Shown: piece after piece, positions 42,748 through 54,902 of the stretch
How positions within the stretch are numbered: position 1 is the stretch's first letter
How the letters are laid out: each line of letters starts with the position of its first letter
Assembly: GCA_963555705.1 (NCBI GenBank)
Contig: OY743187.1
Location: forward strand, 17,808,133 to 17,872,132
DNA from: Ligustrum vulgare
Lineage: Eukaryota; Streptophyta; Magnoliopsida; Lamiales; Oleaceae
Length of the DNA stretch: 64,000 bases
Direction: 5' to 3'
The notes under the pieces: model-generated
The model's input: only the letters and a program-made list of their open reading frames with translations
The model's database searches: none
Told to the model about the DNA's origin: nothing
Program-made: the position numbers and the translations under genes

Positions 42748-43959
42748 GTCCACGCACTATGAACATTCAAACAATAGATGAAACAATTAATAATATAGAT
42801 CATGCGTATAAAAGATAAGATTTACTATTTTGACCATTGACAATGAAAAATAACACGTATAAAAAAAAAAGAATTCAATAATCATAAAAAAAAAAAAAAA
42901 ACTAAAATTGTAAGATTAACAAAGATGCATCAAATTCATGGTATTATAAGTTTTTGAAATATTTATACAACGTCATTGTTTTCTGATGGAAATTATAATA
43001 TAGCATTGATTATCTCAATTTTCAGTTAAGTCAATTGTGAGACAATTTACTTATTGTTGTAGAAATTTAAGAATCATAAATATTGAATTAAAATATAACA
43101 ATTAATATCATGTCATAGTTAATTATGTTTTAAAATTTAGACTTAACAGTTAGCTAGGATAAAAACCATTAATAACTATACAATTTCAAAGCAATATAAA
43201 TAAATTTTTTAACCGTTAATGTTAAAAAATGTTATATGAGACTTTCTGGAATAAAAAATTAAATAATAATTAAATGTAATTGTAAATAAAATTATTTTGA
43301 TAAATAATCTGATATAGAAAAGAAGGTTATTATGTATATTTAACAAAGAACTTAGAAGTATGATTATTTATAACAAAATTTAATACAACTTGATTAAATA
43401 TTCAATATAAATGAAAATGAAAATTAGACATTAGATTTGTATGATCGAACGAAATTATTCATCCATAAGATTTAGGCAAATAAAATATCACAATTATTGT
43501 AAAAGTTTATTTACGTATTAAGTGTAACTTTCTTTAAAAAATACAAATTAATTTAATTAATTTAATAGAACGCAATACAAATGAACTCAAATTTTTAGAT
43601 GTACTAACTAAAGAAAAAATAAGATTATTTATAAAAAAAATTATACGATAAGGTTTATTTAGTATTAGATGCATAATACAACTTCAACATAATTTTGAAG
43701 AAAATTTTACATTGAATTTGTATGACTGAACAAAAATACTTATTTTTAAGATTCAAAACATTAAAAGATCAGAATAATTTTCTAAAAAAAAGAGGTTTAA
43801 ATACAAATAACCAAATATAAATAAGCAAAAAAAATTCTCCATAAAAATACTTAAGTGGAAGTAACAGTGTAAACACAATAAAAGCTGATTTTGGAGTGTA
43901 AATACAATAAAAACTGAGTTTTCCCGTCAAAATCCAGCTGCTTTTATATATTATATAGA

Positions 43960-44762
43960 TATAGATATAGATTAAAAACAATTTTTTATAAGTAATTTTT
44001 CAAAGTATAAGACTTGCTTAGGTATTAAAACAAAGACATTTAAAAATATTCAGTTTTTGCAAATTAATTAACATCGAAAATTACAAAGACTTACAAAACG
44101 TGAATTGAAGTTATTAGAAATAGAATTAAAAAAATTTGTTTTGTTTAAATTTATTTGATATTTGAATAAATTTGCAAAATCAAACATCCAATTATTTAAA
44201 CTTTTGATGGTCCATTTAAACTCTGTATGGTTTATTTCAATTGAAACTGTAATATTTGTTACGAAGTACATTTAGTAAACACACTAAAAAAACATTTAAA
44301 AAATCAGTTTTTGCAAGATTAATTAACATTGAAATTTACTAAGAATTTTAATTGTATTATAATAAAGGAAAAACGTCTTTTAATTTTTAATTTTTCATAA
44401 TACAAAAGTGATTTGAAGTTATTAGAATTAGAATTAAAAATATTTTTTTGTTAGTAATTTTTCATAGTATAAATAATCAAAGTATAACTTTTTATTTATA
44501 AAAATAAACTTAGGTTGAAAATTCCGATAAAAAAAAAAAAAAAACTTAGGCTGAAGTCAATAAGTATAATAATTAATAGTTGTATTGTACACCAAGAATT
44601 GGGTCCCGCATAGAATTGCATTCGTTGTTATCTAGGAATTGCATTCATTGTTATTTATTATTACTAAATATATATAGCTTTAGTGTAGGCACAATTAGAT
44701 ATGAGTTTAGGCGGGAAAACATGAATTGGGATCTACACAAGCCCAACAAGTTTAATATATAA
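43960..44762. repeat. Spacer 2, second copy of the inter-Helitron sequence
   Basis: Near-identical to spacer 1 without the MITE. Ends GTTTAATATATAA before CTAG of Helitron C. Confidence 0.85.
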
Positions 44763-45244
44763 CTAGTGAATCATCCCGTACGATGCACGGGAATCGCACG
44801 GGAAGAAACTTCTAAATAAAAATAATCCTATTTGAAACTTCAACATTTTAGGGAGACGTCATACATGCGAAAATGATCGTGTCTGACTCTTATTGATAGT
44901 CATGGCATATGACACCATCAAAGAAAATTGTTTTTTTTTTTTTTTTTTTAAATCTAATAGGTATCCTAAAATTCAAATGGCTCAACGATATCTTTGGAAT
45001 AAAGAACTTGTATCCTGCATTATTGTCAGATAGAATTTGACATTATAGAATATGATATTCAAGTTTTGTAACGATTATTCACTATCTCCTCGAACGAAAA
45101 ATTCACCTTGCAAAATGAACACTTAAATGTAGGATCTCCAGTATTCATGTACTCTGAACATTCAAATAATAGATGAAAAAGTTAATAATAGAGACCATGC
45201 ATATAAAAAATAAAATTCAATATTTTGACCATTGACAATGAAAT

Positions 45245-45276
<32 letters not shown>

Positions 45277-47507
45277 AAAAAAAAATTGCGAGGTTGACAA
45301 AGATATTGCATCAAATTTATGATATTTTAGGTTTTCAATATTTATACAACGTAATTATTTTCTGATTGAAATTATAATTTAATATTGATCATCTCAATTT
45401 TTAGTTAAGTAAATTGGGAGACAATTTATATATTATTGTGAAAAATAATCATAAAATTTTGAATTAAAATATAGCAAAGAATATCTTGGTATGATTAAAT
45501 ACTTTTTGAATTTTAAAATTAACAGTTAGGACAAAAACCATTAATAACTATATCATTCCAAACAATATAGATAAATTTGTTAACCGTTAATGTTAAAAAA
45601 TGTGATATGAGATTTTTTGGAATAAAAAATTAATTAAGAATTAAATGTAATTGCCATCGAAATAATTTTGATAAATAATGCAACATAGGAAAAAACTTTA
45701 ATATGTATATGTAATAAATAACTTAAAAATAGGATTTAGTTATAAAAATTTCAATACAACGTGATTTATAAAAATACGAATGTGTATAAATTTTAGATAT
45801 AATTTTAATTGAGAATTTGACATTGGATCTGTATGACTGAACCAAATATTTATCCATAAAATTAAGACCAATAAAATATCACAATTATTATAAGAAATTA
45901 ATTACGTATTAAATGTAATTATCTATAAAAATATTTAAGAATTTAATAATATGCTATAAAAAAGAGCTCCAATTTTTAGATGTACTAAATAACTAAAAAT
46001 AAGATTATTTATAAAAAAAACTATATGTATGATGTGATTTATAATTTAGTACTCCCTCCGTCCCATAAAGATAGTCATCTACTCATTTTTACACAGATTA
46101 AGGACAAAATGGAATATAAAATATTAATTTCACTCTTAACTATCTTTTTGAGACGGACAAAAAAGAAATAGTGCATTATCTTTGTAGGACAGATAGAATA
46201 TTATCTAGTAATAAAATTTCAACATAATTTTTAACTGAAAATTTTACTTTGGATTTGTATAAATGAACACAAATATTTATTTGTAAGAATGAAAACGTTA
46301 CAAGAGCACATTTTTTTTTTTTTTTTAATGAAAAGAGAGGTTTTGACATAAAAAAGTCAAATATAAATAAGTAAACCCAAACAAATTATCGTTCTTATAT
46401 CATAAAAAATAAAAAATAACTTCTCGGTAAAAGCAAATTTAAAAAAATAATAATTCTAGTTTCTTATTTTTATTATTTATATACAATGTGATATACAATT
46501 TCATCAAATATATATACTGGCTCATGAATAATATGTTTTTTCTTCACTCAACGGCCGAAACCATTAACATATCTATGAAACCCAAAACTATTCTAAATAG
46601 CCCAACATTAGTTAACACATTGCAACCCCAACAGAGAAATCTAAAACATAATATAAATAGACTATTAACAAATCCTCTTATTAGTCTAAAATAATTTTGC
46701 ATTCTATATTGTTTTCGAAGCTTTTTCTACAATATTATTGTTTTAATATTTTTTATTTTTTGTTAGAAACTCAAATCTATGTTCAACGACTCAAAATATC
46801 ACAGGCCTTGAAGAAAAGAGTAGTGTCAATCATTTTTACTTTTTCAAAAAATAATTTACTATTTTTTATTTTCAACTGATTTGTAATATTAATAACTAAT
46901 AAGTATTACCACCGCACTAGAAATTTTGAATCATAAAACGTGATAAATAGAAGGTGGAGTGGAGCGGTCATGTTAAACAGTACACATTTTTTCAAAGAAA
47001 TAACCCTTTAATTGAATCTTTTATTATTGTGTATATCTTCATAATAATTATATATAACAGAAATGAAAGAGGTTGTATATAGGGAAATGGAAAAAAAAAG
47101 GATATAGAAAAAAAAATGAATCAACAGATTTTGAAAAATGGGAAAAAAATGAAACAAATTCTGAAAAAGCGAAAAAGGAAAAAAAAAAAAGAAGAAAATA
47201 ACTGGCTTTCCAGTGTAATTAGGCGGTGGGAAATAGAAGTCATGTAAACACAACAAATATTGAAGACTGTAAGTAGACGTTAGCGATTTTGAAAATAATA
47301 AGTAAATATTGAAGACCCAACTATTTTTGAATTGAGTTTTGAAGTTGATTATTGAATAGGGGATATAAGTAGTGTGAACATGATAAATATTGAAATCCCC
47401 AAAAATTGGAAAAATAAATAAATAAATAAATAAAATCTGCACATAGTACAAGAGTTTTGGAGGGAAACAGTAAAATTGACTGAGGTTGACTCAATTACTT
47501 TTATAGA
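44763..47507 (-). mobile_element. Helitron C, first unit of a three-copy tandem array
   Basis: Its 3' end (44763) has CTAG with an altered hairpin region (CCCGTACGATGCACGGG followed by a repeated CGCACGGG). Its 5' end is TCTATAAAAGTAATTG on the minus strand (47507). The flanks are A and T. It contains a very degenerate RepHel remnant (about 44850-45080), a short AAT/A-rich tract (about 45246-45285) and a Stowaway MITE. From about 45960 on it is nearly identical to the second half of copy D. Confidence 0.78.
46052..46198. mobile_element. Stowaway MITE in Helitron C
   Basis: The termini CTCCCTCCGTCCCATAAAGA and (reverse complement) TTCTATCTGTCCTACAAAGA lie between TA duplications. It is present at the same site in copies D and E, so it inserted before the array formed. 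Confidence 0.85.
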
Positions 47508-48051
47508 TTACTAGTGAATCATCCCGTGCGATGCACGAGAAGAAACTTCTAAATAAAAATAATCCTATTCGAAATTAAATGAATTCTTAAACAAAATAAA
47601 TAACATTTATAAATAAGAGATAAGTTCATCATTTATTAGTTTCATGTATAAACATCAACCTTTTAGGGAGAAGTCATACATGCGAAAATGATTGTGTCTG
47701 ACTCTTATCGATAGTCATGACATATGACACCATCAATGAAAAAAAATTAAATCTAATAAGTATCCTAAAATTCGAATGGCTCAACGATATCCTTAGAATA
47801 AAGAACTTGTATCCTGCATTACTGTCAGATAGAATTTGACCTTATAGAATATGATCTTCAAGTTTTGTAACGATTATTCACCATCTCCTCGAACCAAAAA
47901 TTCGCCTTGCAAAATTAACACTTAAATGTAGGATCTCCAGTATTCATATACTCTGAACATTCAAACAATAAATGAAAAAGTTAATAATAGAGACCATGCA
48001 TATAAAAGATAAAATTCAATATTTTGACCATTGACAATGAAAAATAACATG

Positions 48052-48053
<2 letters not shown>

Positions 48054-48116
<63 letters not shown>
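48054..48116. repeat. (AAT)n microsatellite in Helitron D
   Basis: About 21 AAT units in a pure run. The equivalent run in copy E (50887-50946) is one unit shorter. Confidence 0.93.
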
Positions 48117-48117
<1 letters not shown>

Positions 48118-48886
48118 TTGCGAGGTTGACAAAGATATTGCATCAAATTTATGATATTATAGGTTTTCAATATTTATACAACGTAATTATTTTCTGATTG
48201 AAATTATAGTTTAATATTGATCATCTCAATTTTTAGTTAATTAGTAAATTGGGAGACAATTCATATATTATTGTGAAAAAATATCATAAAATCTGAATTA
48301 GAATATAGCAAATAATATCTTGGTATGATTAATTACTTTTTGAAAATTTAAAATTAACAGTTAGGACAAAAACCATTAATAACTATATCATTTCAAACAA
48401 TATAGATAAATTTGTTAACCGTTAATGTTAAAAAATGTGATATGAGATTTTTTGGAATAAAAAATTAATTAAGAATTAAATGTAATTGTCATCGAAATAA
48501 TTTTGATAAATAATGCAACATAGGAAAGAACTTTAATATGTATATGTAATAAATAACTTAAAAATAGGATTTAGTTATAAAAATTTCAATACAACGTGAT
48601 TTATAAAAATACGAATGTGTATAAATTTTAGATATAATTTTAATTGAGAATTTGACATTGGATCTGTATGACTGAACCAAATATTTATCCATAAAATTAA
48701 GACCAATAAAATATAACAATTATTATAAGAAATTAATTACGTATTAAATGTAATTATCTATAAAAATATTTAATAATTTAATAATATGCTATAAAAAAGA
48801 GCTCCAATTTTTAGATGTACTAAATAACTAAAAATAAGATTATTTATAAAAAAAACTATATGTATGATGTGATTTATAATTTAGTA

Positions 48887-49033
48887 CTCCCTCCGTCCCA
48901 TAAAGATAGTCATCTACTCATTTTTACACAGATTAAGGACAAAATGGAATATAAAATATTAATTTCACTCTTAACATTCTTTTTGAGACGGACAAAAAAG
49001 AAATAGTGCATTATCTTTGTAGGACAGATAGAA
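48887..49033. mobile_element. Stowaway MITE in Helitron D
   Basis: Same insertion as 46052-46198, with identical termini and TA flanks, and a few differences in the centre. Confidence 0.85.
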
Positions 49034-50885
49034 TATTATCTAGTAATAAAATTTCAACATAATTTTTAACTGAAAATTTTACTTTGGATTTGTATAAATG
49101 AACACAAATATTTATTTGTAAGAATGAAAACGTTAGAAGAGCACATTTTTTTTTTTTTTAATGAAAAGAGAGGTTTTGACATAAAAAAGTCAAATATAAA
49201 TAAGTAAACCCAAACAAATTATCGTTCTTATATCATAAAAAATAAAAAATAACTTCTCGGTAAAAGCAAATTTAAAAAAATAATAATTCTAGTTTCTTAT
49301 TTTTATTATTTATATACAATGTGATATACAATTTCATCAAATATATATACTGGCTCATGAATAATATGTTTTTTCTTCACTCAACGGCCGAAACCATTAA
49401 CATATCTATGAAACCCAAAACTATTCTAAATAGCCCAACATTAGTTAACACATTGCAACCCCAACAGAGAAATCTAAAACATAATATAAATAGACTATTA
49501 ACAAATCCTCTTATTAGTCTAAAATAATTTTGCATTCTATATTGTTTTCGAAGCTTTTTCTACAATATTATTGTTTTAATATTTTTTATTTTTTGTTAGA
49601 AACTCAAATCTATGTTCAACGACTCAAAATATCACAGGCCTTGAAGAAAAGAGTAGTGTCAATCATTTTTACTTTTTCAAAAAATAATTTACTATTTTTT
49701 ATTTTCAACTGATTTGTAATATTAATAACTAATAAGTATTACCACCGCACTAGAAATTTTGAATCATAAAACGTGATAAATAGAAGGTGGAGTGGAGCGG
49801 TCATGTTAAACAGTACACATTTTTTCAAAGAAATAACCCTTTAATTGAATCTTTTATTATTGTGTATATCTTCATAATAATTATATATAACAGAAATGAA
49901 AGAGGTTGTATATAGAGAAATGGAAAAAAAAAGGATATAGAAAAAAAAATGAATCAACAGATTTTGAAAAATGGGAAAAAAATGAAACAAATTCTGAAAA
50001 AGCGAAAAAGGAAAAAAAAAAAAAGAAGAAAATAACTGGCTTTCCAGTGTAATTAGGCGGTGGGAAATAGAAGTCATGTAAACACAACAAATATTGAAGA
50101 CTGTAAGTAGACGTTAGCGATTTTGAAAATAATAAGTAAATATTGAAGACCCAACTATTTTTGAATTGAGTTTTGAAGTTGATTATTGAATAGGGGATAT
50201 AAGTAGTGTGAACATGATAAATATTGAAATCCCCAAAAATTGGAAAAATAAATAAATAAATAAATAAAATCTGCACATAGTACAAGAGTTTTGGAGGGAA
50301 ACAGTAAAATTGACTGAGGTTGACTCAATTACTTTTATAGATTACTAGTGAATCATCCCGTGCGATGCACGAGAAGAAACTTCTAAATAAAAATAATCCT
50401 ATTCGAAATTAAATGAATTCTTAAACAAAATAAATAACATTTATAAATAAGAGATAAGTTCATCATTTATTAGTTTCATGTATAAACATCAACCTTTTAG
50501 GGAGAAGTCATACATGCGAAAATGATTGTGTCTGACTCTTATCGATAGTCATGACATATGACACCATCAATGAAAAAAAATTAAATCTAATAAGTATCCT
50601 AAAATTCGAATGGCTCAACGATATCCTTAGAATAAAGAACTTGTATCCTGCATTACTGTCAGATAGAATTTGACCTTATAGAATATGATCTTCAAGTTTT
50701 GTAACGATTATTCACCATCTCCTCGAACCAAAAATTCGCCTTGCAAAATTAACACTTAAATGTAGGATCTCCAGTATTCATATACTCTGAACATTCAAAC
50801 AATAAATGAAAAAGTTAATAATAGAGACCATGCATATAAAAGATAAAATTCAATATTTTGACCATTGACAATGAAAAATAACATG

Positions 50886-50886
<1 letters not shown>

Positions 50887-50946
<60 letters not shown>
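50887..50946. repeat. (AAT)n microsatellite in Helitron E
   Basis: About 20 AAT units, one fewer than in copy D. Confidence 0.92.
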
Positions 50947-50948
<2 letters not shown>

Positions 50949-51718
50949 TTGCGAGGTTGACAAAGATATTGCATCAAATTTATGATATTATAGGTTTTCA
51001 ATATTTATACAACGTAATTATTTTCTGATTGAAATTATAGTTTAATATTGATCATCTCAATTTTTAGTTAATTAGTAAATTGGGAGACAATTCATATATT
51101 ATTGTGAAAAAATATCATAAAATCTGAATTAGAATATAGCAAATAATATCTTGGTATGATTAATTACTTTTTGAAAATTTAAAATTAACAGTTAGGACAA
51201 AAACCATTAATAACTATATCATTTCAAACAATATAGATAAATTTGTTAACCGTTAATGTTAAAAAATGTGATATGAGATTTTTTGGAATAAAAAATTAAT
51301 TAAGAATTAAATGTAATTGTCATCGAAATAATTTTGATAAATAATGCAACATAGGAAAGAACTTTAATATGTATATGTAATAAATAACTTAAAAATAGGA
51401 TTTAGTTATAAAAATTTCAATACAACGTGATTTATAAAAATACGAATGTGTATAAATTTTAGATATAATTTTAATTGAGAATTTGACATTGGATCTGTAT
51501 GACTGAACCAAATATTTATCCATAAAATTAAGACCAATAAAATATAACAATTATTATAAGAAATTAATTACGTATTAAATGTAATTATCTATAAAAATAT
51601 TTAATAATTTAATAATATGCTATAAAAAAGAGCTCCAATATTTAGATGTACTAAATAACTAAAAATAAAATTATTTATATAAAAAAATTATATGTATGAT
51701 GTGATTTATAATTTAGTA

Positions 51719-51878
51719 CTCCTTCCGTCCCATAAAGATAGTCCTCTACTCATTTTCATACGGATTAAGGACAAAATGAAATATAAAATATTAATTTCAC
51801 TCTTAAAAAATAAAGTAGAATATCTTTTTGAGATGGACAAAAAAGAAATAGTGGACTATCTTTGTAGGACATAGAGAG
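51719..51878. mobile_element. Stowaway MITE in Helitron E
   Basis: Same site as in C and D but diverged (CTCCTTCCGTCCCATAAAGA), with an additional AAAAATAAAGTAGAATATC segment absent from C and D, which suggests those two share a deletion. Confidence 0.82.
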
Positions 51879-53179
51879 TATTATCTAGTAATAAAATTTC
51901 AACATAATTTTTAACTGAAAATTTTATTTGGATTTGTATAAATGAACACAAATATTTAGTTGTAAGATTGAAAAAGTTAGAAGAACACATTTTTTTATGA
52001 AAAGAGAGGTTTTGACACAAAAAAGTCAAATATAAATAAGTAAAATCAAACAAATTATCGTTCTTATATCATAAAAAATAAGAAACAACTTCTCAGTAAA
52101 AGCAAATTTTAAAAAAATAATAATTCTAGTTTCTTATTTTTATTATTTTTTATACAATGTGATATACAATTTCATCAAATATATATACTGACCCATGAAT
52201 AATATATTTTTTCTTCACTCAACATCCGAAATCATAAACATGTCTATCAAGCCCAAAACTATTCTAAATAGCCCAACATTAGTTAACACATTGCAACCCC
52301 AACAGAGAAATCTAGAACATAATATAAATAGACTATTAACAAATCATCTTATTAGTCTAAAATAATTTTGCATTCTATATTGTTTTCGAAGCTTTCTCTA
52401 CAATATTATTATTTTAATATTTTTTCTTTTTTGTTAGAAATCCAAATCTATATTCAATGACTCAAAATATCACAGGTCTTGAAGAAAAAGTAGTGTCAAT
52501 CCTTTTTACTTTTTCAAAAAATAATTTACTATTTTTTATTTTCAACTGGTTTGTAATATTAATAACTAATAAGCATTACCACCGCACCAGAAATTTTGAA
52601 TCATAAAACGTGATAAATAGAAGGTGGAGTGGAGCAGTCATGTTAAACAGTATACATTTTTTCAAAGAAATAACTCTTTGATTGAATCTTTTATTATTTT
52701 GTATATCTTCATAATAATTATATATAACAGAAATGAAAGAGGTTGTATATAGGGAAATGGAAAAAAAAGATATAAAAAACAAAAATGAATCAACAAATTT
52801 TGAAAAAGGGAAAAAAATGAAACAAATTCTGAAAAAGCGAAAAAGGAAAAAAAAAAAAAAGGAAAAATAACTGGATTTCCAGTGTAATTAGGCAGCGGGA
52901 AATAGAAGTCATGTAAACACAACAAATATTGAAGACTATAAGTAGACGTCGGCGATTTTGAAAATAATAAATAAATATTGAAGCTCCAACTATTTTTGAA
53001 GTGGGTTTTGAAGTTGATTATTGGATAGGGGATATAAGTAGTGTGAACATGATAAATATTGAAGTCCCAAAAAATTGGAAAAATAAATAAATAAAATCTG
53101 CACATAGCACAAGAGTTTTGGAGGGAAAAATGGAAGTTGACTGAGGTTGACTCAGCTACTTTTATATATTATATAGATA

Positions 53180-54263
53180 GATTCGATAATCATAAAAAAA
53201 GAAAAAAAAAATACTAAAATTATGAGATTGACAATGATGCATAAAATTCATGATATTATAGGTTTTTGCAATAATTATACAACGTAATTGTTTTTTTAAT
53301 GAAAAATATAATATAACATTGATCATCTCAATTTTCAGTTAAGTAAATTGAGATACAATTTACTTATTGTTGTAGAAATTTAAAAATCATAAATATTGAA
53401 TTAAAATATAACAATTAATATCATGTCATAGTTAATTATTTTTTAAAATTTAGACTTAACAATTATGACAAAAAAACCATTAATAACTATATAATTTCAA
53501 AACAATATAAATAAATCTGTTAACCGTTAATGTGAAAAATGTGATACGAGACTTTCTAGAATAAAAAATCATATAATGATTAAATGTAATTGTAAATAAA
53601 ATTATTTTGATAAATAATCTGATATAAAAAAGAAGGTTATTATGTATATATACCAAAGAACTTAAAAGTATGACTATTTAAAATGAAATTTAATACAACT
53701 TGATTAAATATTCGATATAAATGTAAATGAAAATTCGACATTGGATTTGTATGACCGAACGAAATTATTCATCCATAAGATTGAGACCAATAAAATATCA
53801 CATTATTACAAAAAAATTATTTACGTATTAAAAGTAACTTTCTATAAAAATACTAATTAATTTAATAGAACGCAATACAAAGGAACTCGAATTTTTAAAT
53901 GTACTAAATAACTAAAAAAATAAGATTATTTATAAAAAAGTTTTATATGATAATATTTATTTAGTATTAGATGCGTAATACAATTTCGATATAATTTTGA
54001 ACTGAAAATTTTATATTGAATTTGTATGAGTACATACAAATACTTATTTGTAAGATTCAAAACATTAAATGATTAGAATAATTTTATGAAAAGGGAGTTT
54101 TAAACACAAATAACCAAATATAAATACGTGAAAAAAATTCTTTATAAAAATACTTAAGTGGAATTAGCAGTGTGAACACAATAAAAGTTGAATTTTTTAG
54201 TGTGAACACAATAAAAGCTGAGTTTTCCCGCCAAAACTCAGCTGCTTTTATATATTATATAGA
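53180..54263 (-). mobile_element. Helitron F, 5' portion only
   Basis: From ATTCGATAATCATAAAA to CAGCTGCTTTTATATATTA...AGA the stretch follows the right-hand 1.1 kb of Helitrons A and B (equivalent to about 38863-39955), with more divergence. The 3' part with hairpin and CTAG is missing; Helitron E abuts the break. The flank after 54263 is T. Confidence 0.75.
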
Positions 54264-54902
54264 TATATAGATAATAGATAATAGATTTTAAATCCAAGGA
54301 CCAAGATGTATAACTTAATAAAATTTAGATCAGAGGTCCCAAACCTTTTAAAATGATTCAATTTGGTAATCTTTAAATCGTAGCACATACATCACATACC
54401 TTTAAACAAGATGCGTAGGACATCCAGACGTTTTTTAATTACAAAATTTATCAGTTGACTAAAACTCAAATGTTTGACCATAATTTGAAAAATTTTTAAA
54501 AAGGAAAAATGGTTTTTTAATTATAACATGGAAAATTTGCATAGAAAGTCCTAAAAATTTAATAAATGTACATTGGAAGAACATCTAACATTTTTCATCC
54601 AAAAATGTGTCAGTTGACCAAAATAATACGAAGAGGAAATAAAATTAAAAATAAAATTAAAAAACATTCAGAATCACTAATTCACCCAATTGAAGAGAAT
54701 TTATTTTTATTTATTTATTTCTTTTTAGTTCTTTAAATATTCTTGTAAGGAGAGTGGATGGGGAAAATATGGTAGGCGTACAGTTAAGAAATCCTATCTC
54801 CAGACTCCAGTTGTGGTTGATGGTGGTCGTGTTGTTGTAGCTCATTCGGCAATGGCTAAAAGTTTGGGACCTTTAATGCAATTTTTTGTTTAATTAATTA
54901 AA
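54264..54902. other. Intergenic stretch without an identified gene
   Basis: AT-rich, with ATAGATA repeats at the left edge and GTTGACCAAAA words at about 54450 and 54615. A short GC-richer part (about 54750-54870) has no recognisable frame. The last 9 bases (TTAATTAAA) are the left target duplication of the next element. Confidence 0.45.

Larger units (their letters stand above)
40941..43959 (-). mobile_element. Helitron A (3019 bp) with textbook termini
   Basis: On the minus strand it starts TCTATATAATATATAAAAGC at 43959. It ends with the hairpin CCCGTGC-ATC-GCACGGG (40952-40968, perfect 7-bp stem), then CGATTCACTAG, finishing at 40941. The flanks are A (40940) and T (43960), the Helitron target. 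It holds a truncated RepHel frame (41089-41562) and a partial Athila-like LTR (41564-42747). The right part matches Helitron B from 38739 on. Confidence 0.85.
47511..50341 (-). mobile_element. Helitron D, middle tandem copy and apparent C/E recombinant
   Basis: The 3' end CTAG at 47511 has hairpin CCCGTGC-GAT-GCACGAG (one mismatch). The 5' end is at 50341, separated from E by TTA. Its first about 1.3 kb is nearly identical to E, and its last about 1.5 kb is nearly identical to C. A long AAT microsatellite is at 48054-48116. The leucine-rich minus-strand frame there is an artefact of that repeat. Confidence 0.82.
50345..53177 (-). mobile_element. Helitron E, third tandem copy
   Basis: The 3' end CTAG is at 50345. 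The full-length 5' terminus TCTATATAATATATAAAAGT is at 53177 and is followed by T. The length is 2833 bp. After about 51630 it diverges from D by many substitutions and indels, whereas before that point it is nearly identical. The 5' terminus has 9 bases more than those of C and D (TATTATATA). Confidence 0.82.

Noticed and set aside
46488..46879. Paired frames at 46488-46879 and 49321-49712 as conserved duplicated genes
   Set aside because: Their conservation reflects the recent 2.8-kb Helitron duplication; copy E has lost them and they carry no domain.
47961..48170. Leucine-rich minus-strand frames over the AAT repeats (also 50795-51001)
   Set aside because: The poly-Leu stretch is the translation of an AAT microsatellite inside a Helitron; no start context or domain supports a protein.
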